In this document: one piece after another, positions 33,334 to 43,740 of the stretch | Numbering within the stretch: position 1 is the stretch's first letter | Layout: each line of letters begins with the position of its first letter | Assembly (NCBI GenBank): GCA_037976565.1 | Contig: CP137682.1 | Span: 17,886,751-17,950,750, forward strand | Direction: 5' to 3' | Length of the DNA: 64,000 nt | DNA from: Mesocentrotus franciscanus | Taxonomy: Eukaryota > Echinodermata > Echinoidea > Camarodonta > Strongylocentrotidae | Made by a program: the position numbers and the translations under genes | Notes under the pieces: model-generated | What the model was told of the DNA's origin: nothing | What the model saw: the letters and a program-made list of their open reading frames with translations, nothing else | The model's database searches: none

Positions 33334-33710
33334 CAGGGGCGGATCCAGCCGGCGGCAAGGGAGGGCCTAAAGGCGCCCACTTCGTGCGAAAAATTTGAAA
33401 ATCGTGCCGGTCGATTTTTTGCTCAGTGGGGGGTTGTGAGCACAATTTTTTTGGCACCCGAAAAAGGTTTTCCATCCGGGAAGAGTTATTTTTTCCACCG
33501 CCACCCCCTTGGGCGCCAGGGTAGTGAGCACAATTTTTTTTTTTTTTGGGGGCATCCTAAAATTTCCCTACGGGAAGGGTGATTTTTTCCACCGCCACCC
33601 CCCCCTTGGGCGCCAGGGGAGGGGGCCCATCTTCTTTTTCTTCAAAAGGGTGTTTTTACCTGTTTTTTTTGCTAGGAGGGGCCGGGGCCCGGGCCCTGGA
33701 TCCGCCACTG
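33334..33710. mobile_element. hAT-like MITE with 8-bp target duplication
   Basis: The ends CAGGGGCGGATCCAG and CTGGATCCGCCACTG are near-perfect inverses. The exact octamer GATGTATT flanks both sides (33,326-33,333 and 33,711-33,718), the 8-bp duplication typical of hAT elements. The interior is GC-rich with internal repeats (CACAATTTTTTT, CCACCGCCACCCCC). No transposase. Confidence 0.93.
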
Positions 33711-33829
33711 GATGTATTGACATACATTCTTGTTCTTCTTCGCAATATAACGCTGAAATACATCGGAGACAATTTGATAAATCGGAATCCATCATGAATA
33801 TTCTGATGATTATCCCTTTTTTGGTTGTG

Positions 33830-34020
33830 GTTCATGTAAATGAGGATGATAATGTATGGCAAGGATAATAATCACCAAAACGATAGAAGATGTCATTCGC
33901 GTGAAAGGGCCGTATTTTTTTATTGGGGGCATGTAGATGAGGATGATATCACAAGGATAATAATAATCACAAAAACGATAGAAGTTCTCATTCGCGTGAT
34001 AGGACCGTATTTTTGGGTTT
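33830..34020. repeat. ~95-bp tandem repeat, left block
   Basis: Two units with ACAAGGATAATAATAATCAC, AAAACGATAGAAGTTCTCAT, TCGCGTGA and CCGTATTTTT. The same unit reappears at 38,430-38,645, beyond the intervening satellites. Confidence 0.85.
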
Positions 34021-34694
34021 GAGACGTTTCGTTAAATTATTAGAAAGAAGACGATTCGTTGTACCGTTCTCGACTCTTAATCCTTGTCTGAATTGAGTTT
34101 CCCCCTCTCGCGCGCGCGAAGCTTTGACGTTTCATTAAATTATTAGAAGAAGACGATTCGTTGTACCGTTCTCGATTCACTTCCCCTGGAAGCTTTGACG
34201 TTTCATTAAATTAGAGAAAGAAGACGATTCGTTGTACCGTTCTCGACTCTTAATCCTTGTCTGAATTAAATTTCCCCCTCCCGCGCGAAGCGCAGAAGCT
34301 TTGACGTTTCATTAAATTATTAGAGAAAGGAACGATCTTTCGTTGTACCGTTCTCGACTCTTAATCCTTGTCTGAATTCAGTCCCCCCTTCCGCGCGAAG
34401 CGCAAAGCTTTGACGTTTCATTAAATTATTAGAAAGAAGACGATTCGTTGTACTGTTCTCGACTCTTAATCCTTGTCTGAATTCAGTTTCCCCCTCCCGC
34501 GCGAAGCGCGGAAGCTTTGAGGTTTCATTAAATATTAGAGAAAGAGGACGATGCGTTGTACCGTTCTCGACTCTTATTTCTTGTCTGAATTCAGTTTCAA
34601 CCCCTCCCGCGCGAAGCGCGAAGCTGACGTTTCATTAAATTATTAGAGAAAGAAGACGATTCGTTGTACCGTTCTCGATTCACTTTCCCCCGGA
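34021..34694. repeat. ~105-bp satellite, left block
   Basis: Units of TTTGACGTTTCATTAAATTA, GACGATTCGTTGTACCGTTC, TCGACTCTTAATCCTTGTCT, GAATTCAGTTTCCCCCTCCC and GCGCGAAGCGC. Lengths vary from about 70 to 110 bases by loss of the distal part. It is interrupted at 34,695 by a hAT-like element and resumes at 36,515. Confidence 0.95.
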
Positions 34695-36514
34695 CAGAGG
34701 CGGCGGAGCGACTTCCAAAGTGGGGGCACCAACAAAAAGGGCACTTTCTGGAAAAAAAGGGCACCTTCAAAGGGAAATCTCAAAGCGAAAATATACAAGT
34801 TTTTAGACATTGGTATATACCCCTATATTGTGATTACATTATCAGGGATGATTTTAATATTTGTTTCTCTTTATACATCATATAAGATATTGGTTAAGCA
34901 TCATACTTTGCAGTTGGATGCTATGGTCTGAAAATTCATTTGCGAGCGAGGAAAATTTTAAAGATTTGTGAGGTCGCAGCGCGAAAAATTACATCTTATA
35001 AAGAGGAAAACCCCAATCCTGATGGGATTATAAGCACATTCTCATAACGGAAGACTGAAAAGACCTTTGATAAGTAACATAATTATAACATCTATAATGC
35101 GAGCGAGCGTAGCGAGCTTTGGGAAATTGCTCTTAGTCGCTTGAAATTAGGGGCACGTTTAATGATGAGAGGAAAAGGGACACTTACCAAAAGGGATAAA
35201 ACTTATTAGAAAAGAAAAGCAGCACGTGTCAAAGTACAAAGGCTAATTACCAGAGGTGAAAATGGAGCACTTCTTACACCTAAACAAAGAGGCACTTATG
35301 AGAATGGAAAATGGGCATTTGTCGACGGAAAAGAGGCACCCATCAGATTTTGATAGGGGCTTTTATAAGAAGTGAAAAGGGGCATTTATGAAAAGGGATA
35401 GGTTCCTTATTAGAAAGAAAAGGGGCACGTATCATTGTTAAAATGGTAATTATCAGAGGTGAAAAGAGCACTTATCGCATCTGAAAAGGGGCACTGACCA
35501 TATATGAAAAGAGGCACTTATGAGAATGAAAAATGGGCACTAATAATAAAGGAAATGTGCATTTGTTGAAAAAGGGGCACCGATCAGATTTTAATAGGGG
35601 CATTTATCGGAGGTGAAAGGGGGCCGGCTTTTATTAGAAGGAGGAAGTGGCTCTTATTAAAAAGAAAAAGAGGCACATGCTAAAATAAACGGGGCACTTA
35701 TCAGAGATGAAAAGAGGTAATCATGAGAAGGGAAGGGGCACTTATAAGAAGGAAAAAGAGCTTTTATTAGGAAGGAAAAGGGGACGTGTCAAAATAAAAG
35801 TGGCATTTATTAGAGATGAAAAGAGCACTTATCAGGAGGGAAGGTGCACTTGTCAAAGTAAAACAGTATCTCTCAGAATTGAATAGGGTCATTTACAAGA
35901 GATGAAAAGGGCACTTATTATGAGAATGAAAAGGAACTATTTTCATAGGTAAAAGGGCATTTATGAGAAGGGCTCTTTTAATGGGGCACTTATCATAAGG
36001 AAAAGAGGCACTTATTAGAAAGGAAAGGGGCACATGTGAAAGATAAGATGCGTTTATCCGAGTTAAAAGGGGTAGTTATTAAAGAGGAAGGGCACTTCTT
36101 ACAAAGGAAAGGGGCACCTGTCAAAGCAAAGGGCACCTCTCAGATTTGAATAGGACAGTTATCAGAGGTGAAGAGGGCGCTTATCAAAAGTGAAAAGGGC
36201 GCTTCTCGTACCTGAAAAGGGGCACTTACTAGAGATTAAAAGGGCACTTATGAGAATATTGCAAAGGAAAATGGGAACTTGTTGAAGGAAAAGGGGTAAG
36301 TGTCAACATAAAGGGGCACTTATCAGAGGTGGAAAGGGAAGGGGCACTTTTAAAAATTAATAGGGGCACTTGTCAAAGTAAAGGGGCACTTTTCCTATGT
36401 AAAGGGGCACTTTTACAAAGTTAAAGGACATTTCTCCTATGTAAAGGGGCACTTTTGGGGTTCTTGAAAAGTGGGAGGGCACTGTGCCCCCTGCCCCCGG
36501 GAGCGCCGCCTCTG
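34695..36514. mobile_element. 1.82-kb hAT-like element filled with GGGGCACTT repeats
   Basis: The left end CAGAGGCGGCGGAGC and right end GAGCGCCGCCTCTG are inverted. CCCCGGA directly outside both ends gives a 7-8-bp target duplication. The flanks join into an uninterrupted satellite unit, showing insertion into the 105-bp array. The interior is dominated by a degenerate ~30-35-bp repeat, AAAAGGGGCACTTATCAGAG and variants, with no coding potential. CAGAGGCGG-type ends are characteristic of hAT elements. Confidence 0.88.
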
Positions 36515-37130
36515 CCCCGGAAGCTTTGACGTTTCATTAAATTATTAGAGAAGAAGACGATCCGTTGTACCGTTCTCGACTCTTAATCCTTGTCTGAATT
36601 AAATTTTACCCCTCCCGCGCGAAGCGCAAGCTGACTTTTATTAAATTATTAGAGAAAGACGATTCGTTGTACCGTTCTCGATTCAGTTCCCCGCGCGAAG
36701 GAAGCTTTGACGTTTCATTAAATTATTAGAGAGGAACGATTCGTTGTACCGTTCTCGACTCTAAATCCTGGTCTGAATTCAGTTTCACCCAAGCTTTGAC
36801 GTTTCATTAAATTATTAGAGAAAGAAGACGATCCGTTGTACCGTTCTCGACTCTTAATCCTTGTCTGAATTAAATTTTCCCCTCCCGCGCGAAGCGGAAG
36901 CTTTGACGTTTCATTAAATTATTAGAGAAAGAAGACGATTCGTTGTACCGTTCTCGATTCAGTTCCCCCGCGCGAAGCGCAAGCTTTGACGTTTCATTAA
37001 ATTATTAGAGAGGAACAATTCGTTGTACCGTTCTCGACTCTTAATCCTGGTCTGAATTCAGTTTCACCCAAGCTTTGACGTTTCATTAAATTATTAGAGA
37101 AAGGAGACGATTCGTTGTACCGTTCTCGAC
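36515..37130. repeat. ~105-bp satellite, right block
   Basis: Continuation of the array at 34,021-34,694 with the same unit and variants, including a shortened type ending CAGTTTCACCCAAGC. It ends in a CT tract at about 37,160-37,200. Confidence 0.95.
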
Positions 37131-37239
37131 TCCTTTTCCCTTTTTCTTCCTACGTCCTCTTATTTTTTCTCTTCTCTCTCTCTCTCTCTCTCTCTCTTTT
37201 TGGCCTTTTTTTTGGGGGGTGGCGACTGCCCCCACCGTC

Positions 37240-38055
37240 CCCTGGCTACGCGCCTGAAGCTCAGGGGTCTTACGCATTCAATTACGGTCAGATGAGCATA
37301 TTTTGATACCTTATTAGTTTGTGACACCTGCAGGTTACTAATTGGCTTGGGGTACAGGGGCGGAACCCCAGAAGCTCAGGGGTTTGAGGAATAAATTACG
37401 CGGTCAGATGAGCATTCAGGGGCCGGCCGTAGCGCCCTTGATGGGATCCAGGGGCCGAGCCCCGGAAGCTCAGGGTTTTAGGCATTTAATTACGGTCAGA
37501 TGAGCATACTGTGATAACTTATTTGTGACACATGCAGGTTACTAACAGGCGTGGGGTCCAGGGGCGGAGCCCCAGAAGCTCAGGGGCTTTAGGCAAGAAA
37601 TTACGGTCAGATGAGCATCCAGGGGCTGGCCTTAGGGCCCCTGATGGGGTCAGGGGCAGAGCCCCGGAATCTCAAGGTTTTAGGCATTTAATTACGGTCA
37701 GATGAGCATATTGTGATAACTTATTTGTGACACAGGCAGTTTACTAATAGGCGTGGAGTCCAGGGGGCGGAGCCCCCATAAGCTCAGGGGCTCTAGGCAA
37801 GAAATTATGGTTAGATGGCTGGCCTTAGGGCCCCTGATGGGGTCCAGGGGCAGAGCCCCCGCTCAAGGGTTTTAGGCATTTAATTACGGTCAGATGAGCA
37901 TATTGTGATACCTTATTTGTGACACAGGCAGTTTACTAATAGGTGTGGGGTCCAGGGGCGAAGCACCAAGAAGCTCAGGGTTTCAGGCAATAAATTACGG
38001 TCAGATGAGCATGCATATTTTGATACCTCATTTGTGACACTGGCAGGTCACTATT
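37240..38055. repeat. ~187-bp tandem repeat (GGTCCAGGGGCGGAGCCCC)
   Basis: About four units. Each has GTCCAGGGGCGGAGCCCC, AGAAGCTCAGGGGTTTTAGG, AATTACGGTCAGATGAGCAT and TTATTTGTGACACAGGCAGG. Half-units with GGGGCTGGCCTTAGGGCCCC are interspersed. GGGGC...GCCCC gives local hairpins. Confidence 0.9.
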
Positions 38056-38229
38056 CTTTCTTTCTTTCTATTACTCTTTTTCAAAAAGGTGAGGGGTTCG
38101 AGCCCCACCCCCGAGCACCGCCGTTCCGCAGGTCCTGACATGAATGCTTCTAAATAAGCATATTTTTTGCCCGACTGTAAATTTGGGAATGAGTCATTTT
38201 CCAACAAACGCATACAAAAGTATAAATTG

Positions 38230-38432
38230 TTTAAAAAAGTGCGAAAAATCCAGGAAAATCATGTCATTTCAGCAACATTTGTAAATCACTGGTATCGAAT
38301 TAGAAATAAACCACGTTTGAATTGTATTTCGGTGGTCAAATCCCGGAAAAAACATGTCATTTCAGCAACATTTGTAAATCACTGGTATCGAATTAGAAAT
38401 AAACCATGTTTGAATTTTATTTGGATGATATA
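38230..38432. repeat. ~98-bp direct repeat, two copies
   Basis: CATGTCATTTCAGCAACATT, TGTAAATCACTGGTATCGAA and TTAGAAATAAACCA occur twice in a row with few differences. Confidence 0.9.
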
Positions 38433-38645
38433 ATGACAAGGATAATAACCACAAAAACGATATACGTTCTCATTACCGTGAAATTAAGAATCATATTTGT
38501 TTTTGACTGTTATGTAGATGTTGATGATATGACAAGGATAATGATATAATCACAAAAACGATAGAAATTCTCATTTTCGTGAAGTGACCATATATTTTTG
38601 TGGGTTTGGGTTATGCATGTAGATGAGGATGATATATATGACAAT
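38430..38645. repeat. ~95-bp tandem repeat, right block
   Basis: Two to three degenerate units of the repeat at 33,830-34,020: GACAAGGATAATAACCACAA, AAACGATATACGTTCTCATT, GTGAAATTAAGAATCATATT. Confidence 0.8.
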
Positions 38646-38743
38646 GATAATAAGGGCCTATAATATTTCGGAGAGAGATCGAGAGAGAGACGCGGTGAAA
38701 TATAATTGGTTATAATCCAAACGGTACAGGAAAAAACAAACGA

Positions 38744-39098
38744 CGCTAGTTCAGAATCATATCCAAATTTCGACCCGTAACTCCGGGGTGGAGATACCCT
38801 AAGTATTACGGTAGATAACTTCACGCAGGCGCTCGACCGCACGCAACCCACCATGTATTGTGCAGCGGTTTGCCGTGAAACCTGTGAGAAAGTGTATACT
38901 AAAGTGTTCATTTTTCAGAAAAATACTCCTCAAAAGATAAGAAAATTGACAAAAAACAGGTAAGAAACATAACGGCTTTTAAATCATGACCATTATTTGA
39001 ACAATCGATGAAGATTTAGTTGATTTTTGGTATGTTTTAGTAGGGTATCTTCACGCCGGAGTTAGGGGTCGAAGTCTAGATATGATTCTGAACTAGCG
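38744..39098. mobile_element. 355-bp palindrome-ended MITE
   Basis: Inverted arms of about 60 bases: CGCTAGTTCAGAATCATATC and AACTCCGGGGTGGAGATACC on the left, inverted on the right. A diverged partial copy is at 24,440-24,725. The target duplication is unclear, although ACAAAC lies outside both ends. Confidence 0.88.
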
Positions 39099-39119
39099 CC
39101 AAACAAACTACCGTGTTTT

Positions 39120-39170
39120 AGGAAAGAGAGAGGGAGAGGGAGAGAAATAAAGAGAGAGACAGAGAGAGAC

Positions 39171-39202
<32 letters not shown>

Positions 39203-39205
39203 GAG
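39120..39205. repeat. (GA)n / GACAGAGA microsatellite
   Basis: GAGAGACA units and an uninterrupted GA run. Confidence 0.9.
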
Positions 39206-40549
39206 ACTATCTAGATAGACATATTTCTTGTATTTCTTACATGTAGGCCTATATCTGAACGATTTTGTGGTCATTCATTTTCATATTGCTTTCTTTCCGA
39301 TATTCTTTCCTGAATACATATCAGACATAAGAATTGAACAAATAATAAGAGTTCATGTATCCCGTAGGCCTACTGGAAACTTGTCTATTATACATGTATA
39401 TAGATCCAAGAGCTCCCTGGTTTTACCATGGACCTACTAATCACGTAGGTCTATGCATTGTGCATATTGAACGGCAACGGAGATGTGTATCTGATTCATA
39501 CACTACACAGACACACACTGTACCATGGATATAAGCCATGCGAATACAGTCCCTTCCCCGCTCAGCGAGGTCACCGCGGTGTCGAGGCTTGCGCCGAGAC
39601 GTAACACAGTTTCAACATCGATTATACCAAGGACCATGTACGACAGTAGATGGCGCTAGTAAACAACACCAGGGGCTGTTTTATATACAGGCAGCTTGGA
39701 ACTAATAATTGATTTATTAATTACTGTTTAATTTACTAAAAAAATATCTGTATTTCAGCAGTGGAGATTGGTTAAAAATATTCCTATAACATCTTTTTAT
39801 AAGATCAAACAGTTTCAGAGGAATTCAATATTTTTACCAACACTTTGTAATACCTTTAAGTACATGTATGTGAAAATTTGATTTGTCCCGATTTATGTTA
39901 CTTGAGAATGTAGTCAGCTCTCATGGGGAATTCGACACCGTTCGGGTGTTTACCCAGTAACAGGTGTTGTCAATCACCAGGGTTAGCCTTCAGTTTTATG
40001 ACCATTAGACCTTATGTAATGCTTTGCTTTTCCCTCACCCGATCCGAAGCGGGATCCGAAGCTAGACTCTCCGAGAGATTAGGGGTAATTCTTGACTGGC
40101 CTACGGGTTTGCTGTGTGCAGATTTGTACTCCCATTAATGTTATTTCCACCAAGTCTGGTGTCAGCGAATTATGGCCTTCTGCACATGGAAACTCACGAT
40201 CCACTCACTTTAAAAGGCCCTAATTCCTCCAAATTTCATTCTTGAGTTACGAGAAGAAGAAAGAAAAAAAAAATCAAATTTACAATTAATGACTATGCAT
40301 AATTCAGTGGTTAACTGTAAATGAATTAAAGTTCAGTACCACGGTCTACTAGTTCAACTGGGGAGTAAGATCATTATCAATTAAGAAACACATTCTTTAA
40401 GATTTATTTCATACTTTAAAAAACACAAGTCTCTATCCTCCATAATTATGTACTCCAATTATATTTTTTAATGGGGTTCACGTTTGGCAAAAGGAAATTG
40501 ACAACAAAAATCTTGACATTTTATGACAATTTGTATTGATTGTCTTGCT
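39206..40549. other. Noncoding, with a dispersed repeat segment
   Basis: The part from about 39,845 to 40,500 shares words with 46,790-47,090 (TACATGTATGTGAAAA, TTTGTCCCGATTTATGTT, AAGGCCCTAATTC, TCATTCTTGAGTTACGA). Related words are inverted downstream of both GPCR genes. AGTAGATGGCGCTAG at about 39,646 resembles a CTCF site. No gene. Confidence 0.55.
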
Positions 40550-40724
40550 CCTGAATTATAGATTTTGTGATGCATGTATTTTGTGTGATCATTACCAACC
40601 AGATAAAAACAAACAGTTTCATCATAATATCTTGTTTCTAAAATACAACATCAGACATTTACATCGGTGAGCTATGTCATGCGCTTTTAGCAAAAATACA
40701 TAGTAATGGAAACATCTCTAACCC

Positions 40725-41075
40725 CACCACACACTTTTCTTCTTATTATTATTCTTATTCTCCTTATTATTCTCCTTCTTCTTCATCTTCTCCTTCTTCT
40801 TTTCCTCTCTCTTCTTCTTCTTCTTCTTCTTCGGCTTTTTCTTTTTCTTCTTTTTTTTCTTCTGCTTCTCCTTCTTCTTCTCCTTCTTCTTCTTCTTCTT
40901 CTTTTCCTCTCTTTCTTCTTCTTCTTCTTCTTCTTCTTCTTCTTCTCCTCCTTCTTCTTCTCCTTCTTCTTCATCTTCTTCTTCATCTTCTCCTTCTTCT
41001 TCTCCTTCTTCTTCTTCTTCTTCTTCTTCTTCTTCTCCTTCTTTCTATTTTTGTTCCCTTTTTCTTCTTCTTTTC
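40725..41075. repeat. (TTC)n polypyrimidine tract
   Basis: About 350 bases of TTC/CTC triplets. Frames across it give poly-Leu/Phe or poly-Arg/Lys and are not genes. The equivalent tract in copy 2 is split by a retrotransposon. Confidence 0.95.
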
Positions 41076-41662
41076 CTTAGGTGACTATACGTATTGCTGC
41101 TGAAATCCCGGCGGCCCTCCGAAGTCTATAAAGGGGCGGGCTATTTTACTATACCTCTTTAGACGTTTTTTTTTTCTTCTTCTTGTTCTCCATTAGCTTC
41201 CCCCAATAGGAGGTAATTACATGGCTGTTCTATCCCCCTGGATCTGCCTTTGATAGATGGACATGGTTTATTCTGTGAGCAAAGAATATAAATACTAATT
41301 CCATCAAGTTAAATTAAGTTAAAGGTAATGGAAAAGCAAGAGATAAAAGGGTAGGAGTGTGTGCGCGCGCGTGTGTGTGTGCGTGAGAGAGAGAGAGAGA
41401 GAGAGAGGGGAAAGAGACTCACAAGATACACCTCCGTGCATAAAATAAAATATTAAAAAACTTTGAAGACAATGCATTGAGCACTGAATTTTCCTCTCTT
41501 TTTCTGTCTTTTTCCTTTCTTTCATTTTTCCCTCCTTTTTCTTGCTTTCTATATTATTTTCTTATTATTTCTTTAATTTATTTTTCTTTTCTTTTCTTTC
41601 CTCTGTTTTGTTCAATCAACATGATCGAGTATTACTATAACTGTGAAAACTCGTGTGGTTGT

Positions 41663-41857
41663 CGGCCCACTGTACAACTTGTAGCTACTTGCTCCCTCTA
41701 TATAGAAAACAATGCCTAAGTGATGCCCGTTGATCCCCCATGATCCCCTTTTTCTTATGTTAATTGAGAGCTGAGTTGATAAGATAACCACCTGTCAGTA
41801 ACCACGCTAATCCCTCTTATCCCTCTTGGCCAAACTAGTGCAGAGGGGCTTTAAGAT
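41663..41857. mobile_element. Short TTAA-family MITE, copy 2 (inverted)
   Basis: Inverse of 17,881-18,067: CTACTTGCTCCCTCTATATA, GATCCCCCATGATCCC, TGAGAGCTGAGTTGATAAGA, ending CAGAGGGGCTTTAA. It is absent from the second duplicate (near 54,760-54,815), so it either inserted after the duplication or was lost there. Confidence 0.8.
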
Positions 41858-42488
41858 TTTTTTTAATTTTAAACACTACCGAAAAGACATATTAGCCTTC
41901 TGCGTCATCTATCGGCATGTGTGAACATTACAATGACGTACATCATTACATACTCCGAACACGATTTCTACATCCGATACAATAGGGAATTCAAATTGTC
42001 TTTAAGTTGATATTTTTTTCAAAGCCTTTATGATCGTGTTGAATTATTACAACCCTAATACAAAAAGTGCCGATCGATGAACATGTGGAAAGTTGATTGT
42101 ACATTGTGTTTTTACATGTAGGCCTACATATACCTTTGATATCCAATAATCATATTCAAATTTCAATTAATCGAGTACATTGTAGACACAAAATACAGTT
42201 AACAACTAAATTATTCATTCCCTTGTAAATTTGACGGTTTTTGTGTTCTTCGTAACTCGAGAATGAAAGGTGGACTGGTTGGATTAGGGCCTTAGTTAAA
42301 TAGTTTTAGGTGTAAGCTCTAATATTTCACATTCTCAAGAAACATAATTCGGAACTATTTAAAAATTATAAAACTTGGTAAGTGTATAAATATTTTAGTT
42401 GTTGACTGTATACCTCGATCGACGCCCGGTTTTGACCGATGACCAACTCTTCTGTGGTATTAAGCATATCAAAATTAATGTAATCCCT

Positions 42489-43520
42489 TTACTTTATCTC
42501 TGACTCAGACATTCTCCCTGTGGGTGCTTCCATACCTCTCGTCGGGTTCTTGCATATGTAAGCAATGTTACATGTAGACGCGGTTGACTGATCCTGTTTC
42601 TTTGAACCTCTGCAGCAAAACATCTTCTTCCATGCTCTCTGAAACTTGACGTATCGAAAGGAATAGATGATCGGATTTATCCAGGCATTGGCGAAGGCCA
42701 GCAGAACGGTGACGTCATAAAAGATGCCTTCAAACTGGACATGTTCCTTGAGAAAGTAGTTCAAGCTATAGATGTCATTGGGTGCCCAGCAGACTATGTA
42801 ACAGACGAATACAATGAGGAGAGTTTCTAGGACATTCCTTCGAGCGCGTTCCCGCATGTTAACAGCATCGGCCTGTCCACGCAATCCACGACGAAGATGA
42901 ACAGCTATTAAGATGTACAGGATGCTTATAATGCAGATGAGACCCAAGAACTGAATACTGAATATCAACACCCCGATAACTTGTTTGAAATTCATATTAG
43001 GCCATACAAAAGTCAAGCATACCTGTCCGTCGATTCTTGTCAAGAAGAAAAAGAAACCGTTGAACAAAATCCCATATACCCAAGGAATCACAGACAATGT
43101 TGCCACTCGTTTTATGTTCATTCCTTGACGGTAGCGTACAGGATAAGCGATGGCATAGAATCGTTCAAATGTTATCACCACCAGGTTAACTGAGCTGGCG
43201 GTTACGGTCATCCAGAATGGATACCAAGTCATCCAAAAAGCACAGATGAACCTGTTAATTAGCACAGGTTGAGATACGGTAAGGACGCCGGGTGCGAGGT
43301 TGAGCGCAAGTAGAAAAACCGATGTCATCAGGTCGATCAAGGATTGGTTGGCGATCAACAAGTTTGTTGCATTCCGAAGATCTTTACTGTAACCAACGAC
43401 AATCAGAACGAGTCCATTGTCGATTATACCACATAATCCAAATGCTATACATACTGTGGTCGATATGATAGAGTGCGATTGAGACGATTCATCCTCACTT
43501 GATTCCGTTGACAAATTCAT
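42489..43520 (-). CDS. Class-A (rhodopsin-family) GPCR, copy 1, intronless
   Basis: 343 aa, complete and single-exon. It has seven membrane helices: TM1 ~20-45 with N35 in IIDNGLV; TM2 with D63 in SLIDLM; TM3 beginning at C93 and ending E119-R120-F121 in place of DRY; TM4 W147 in IPWVYG; loop-2 C168 for the C93 disulfide; TM5 ~181-207; TM6 CWAP 244-247; TM7 NPIIY 282-286. Short N-terminus with an NLS glycosylation site, no signal peptide. A CC pair at 302-303 could be palmitoylated. The sequence resembles peptide/amine-type receptors, but the ligand cannot be assigned. Plasma membrane, G-protein signalling. It is paired with a near-identical gene at 55,428. Intronless rhodopsin-class GPCRs are strongly expanded in echinoderm genomes. 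Confidence 0.95.
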   Translation of the reverse strand: MNLSTESSEDESSQSHSIISTTVCIAFGLCGIIDNGLVLIVVGYSKDLRNATNLLIANQSLIDLMTSVFLLALNLAPGVLTVSQPVLINRFICAFWMTWYPFWMTVTASSVNLVVITFERFYAIAYPVRYRQGMNIKRVATLSVIPWVYGILFNGFFFFLTRIDGQVCLTFVWPNMNFKQVIGVLIFSIQFLGLICIISILYILIAVHLRRGLRGQADAVNMRERARRNVLETLLIVFVCYIVCWAPNDIYSLNYFLKEHVQFEGIFYDVTVLLAFANAWINPIIYSFRYVKFQRAWKKMFCCRGSKKQDQSTASTCNIAYICKNPTRGMEAPTGRMSESEIK

Positions 43521-43740
43521 ATCTCAATCAGACAAGAAGGATTTATTGTCGGGAATTAATGTATAAGACTACAAAATACAGTTTCAAGAAAAATTGCAGA
43601 TCTCTCAGCGTATTACCGTCACCGTTTGATGTGATCGTTCGCGATGTGCTGTAAATTTTTCTAGGCAGAACCTTTATAAACTAAACGATCGCGTATGTAA
43701 TTTTCTGCTAGTCAGCTTGAGCACACGACGAGATTTTCAA

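Larger units (their letters stand above)
40550..43740. repeat. Segmental duplication, copy 1
   Basis: Contains, in order: AACCAGATAAAAACAAACA and ACATCAGACATTTACATC, a (TTC)n tract, CTGCTGAAATCCCGGCGGCC, a (GT)n(GA)n block and the GPCR gene with its 5' flank. The same order occurs in copy 2 (48,600-48,870 plus 54,220-56,680). Copy 1 additionally has a TTAA MITE at 41,663-41,857. Copy 2 additionally has about 5.3 kb of retrotransposons. Confidence 0.9.

Noticed and set aside
38085..38115. GGGTTCGAGCCCC, a tRNA T-arm-like B box
   Set aside because: No cloverleaf, D-arm or acceptor stem could be fitted upstream on either strand. At most it is a tRNA-derived repeat scrap.
38744..39098. A small Cys-rich exon starting MYCAAVCRETCEKV
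   Set aside because: It lies entirely inside the palindrome-ended MITE and has no downstream partner.
40706..41080. 124-aa Leu/Phe-rich open frame resembling a membrane protein
   Set aside because: Translation of the (TTC)n tract. The hydrophobicity is a by-product of pyrimidine-rich codons.
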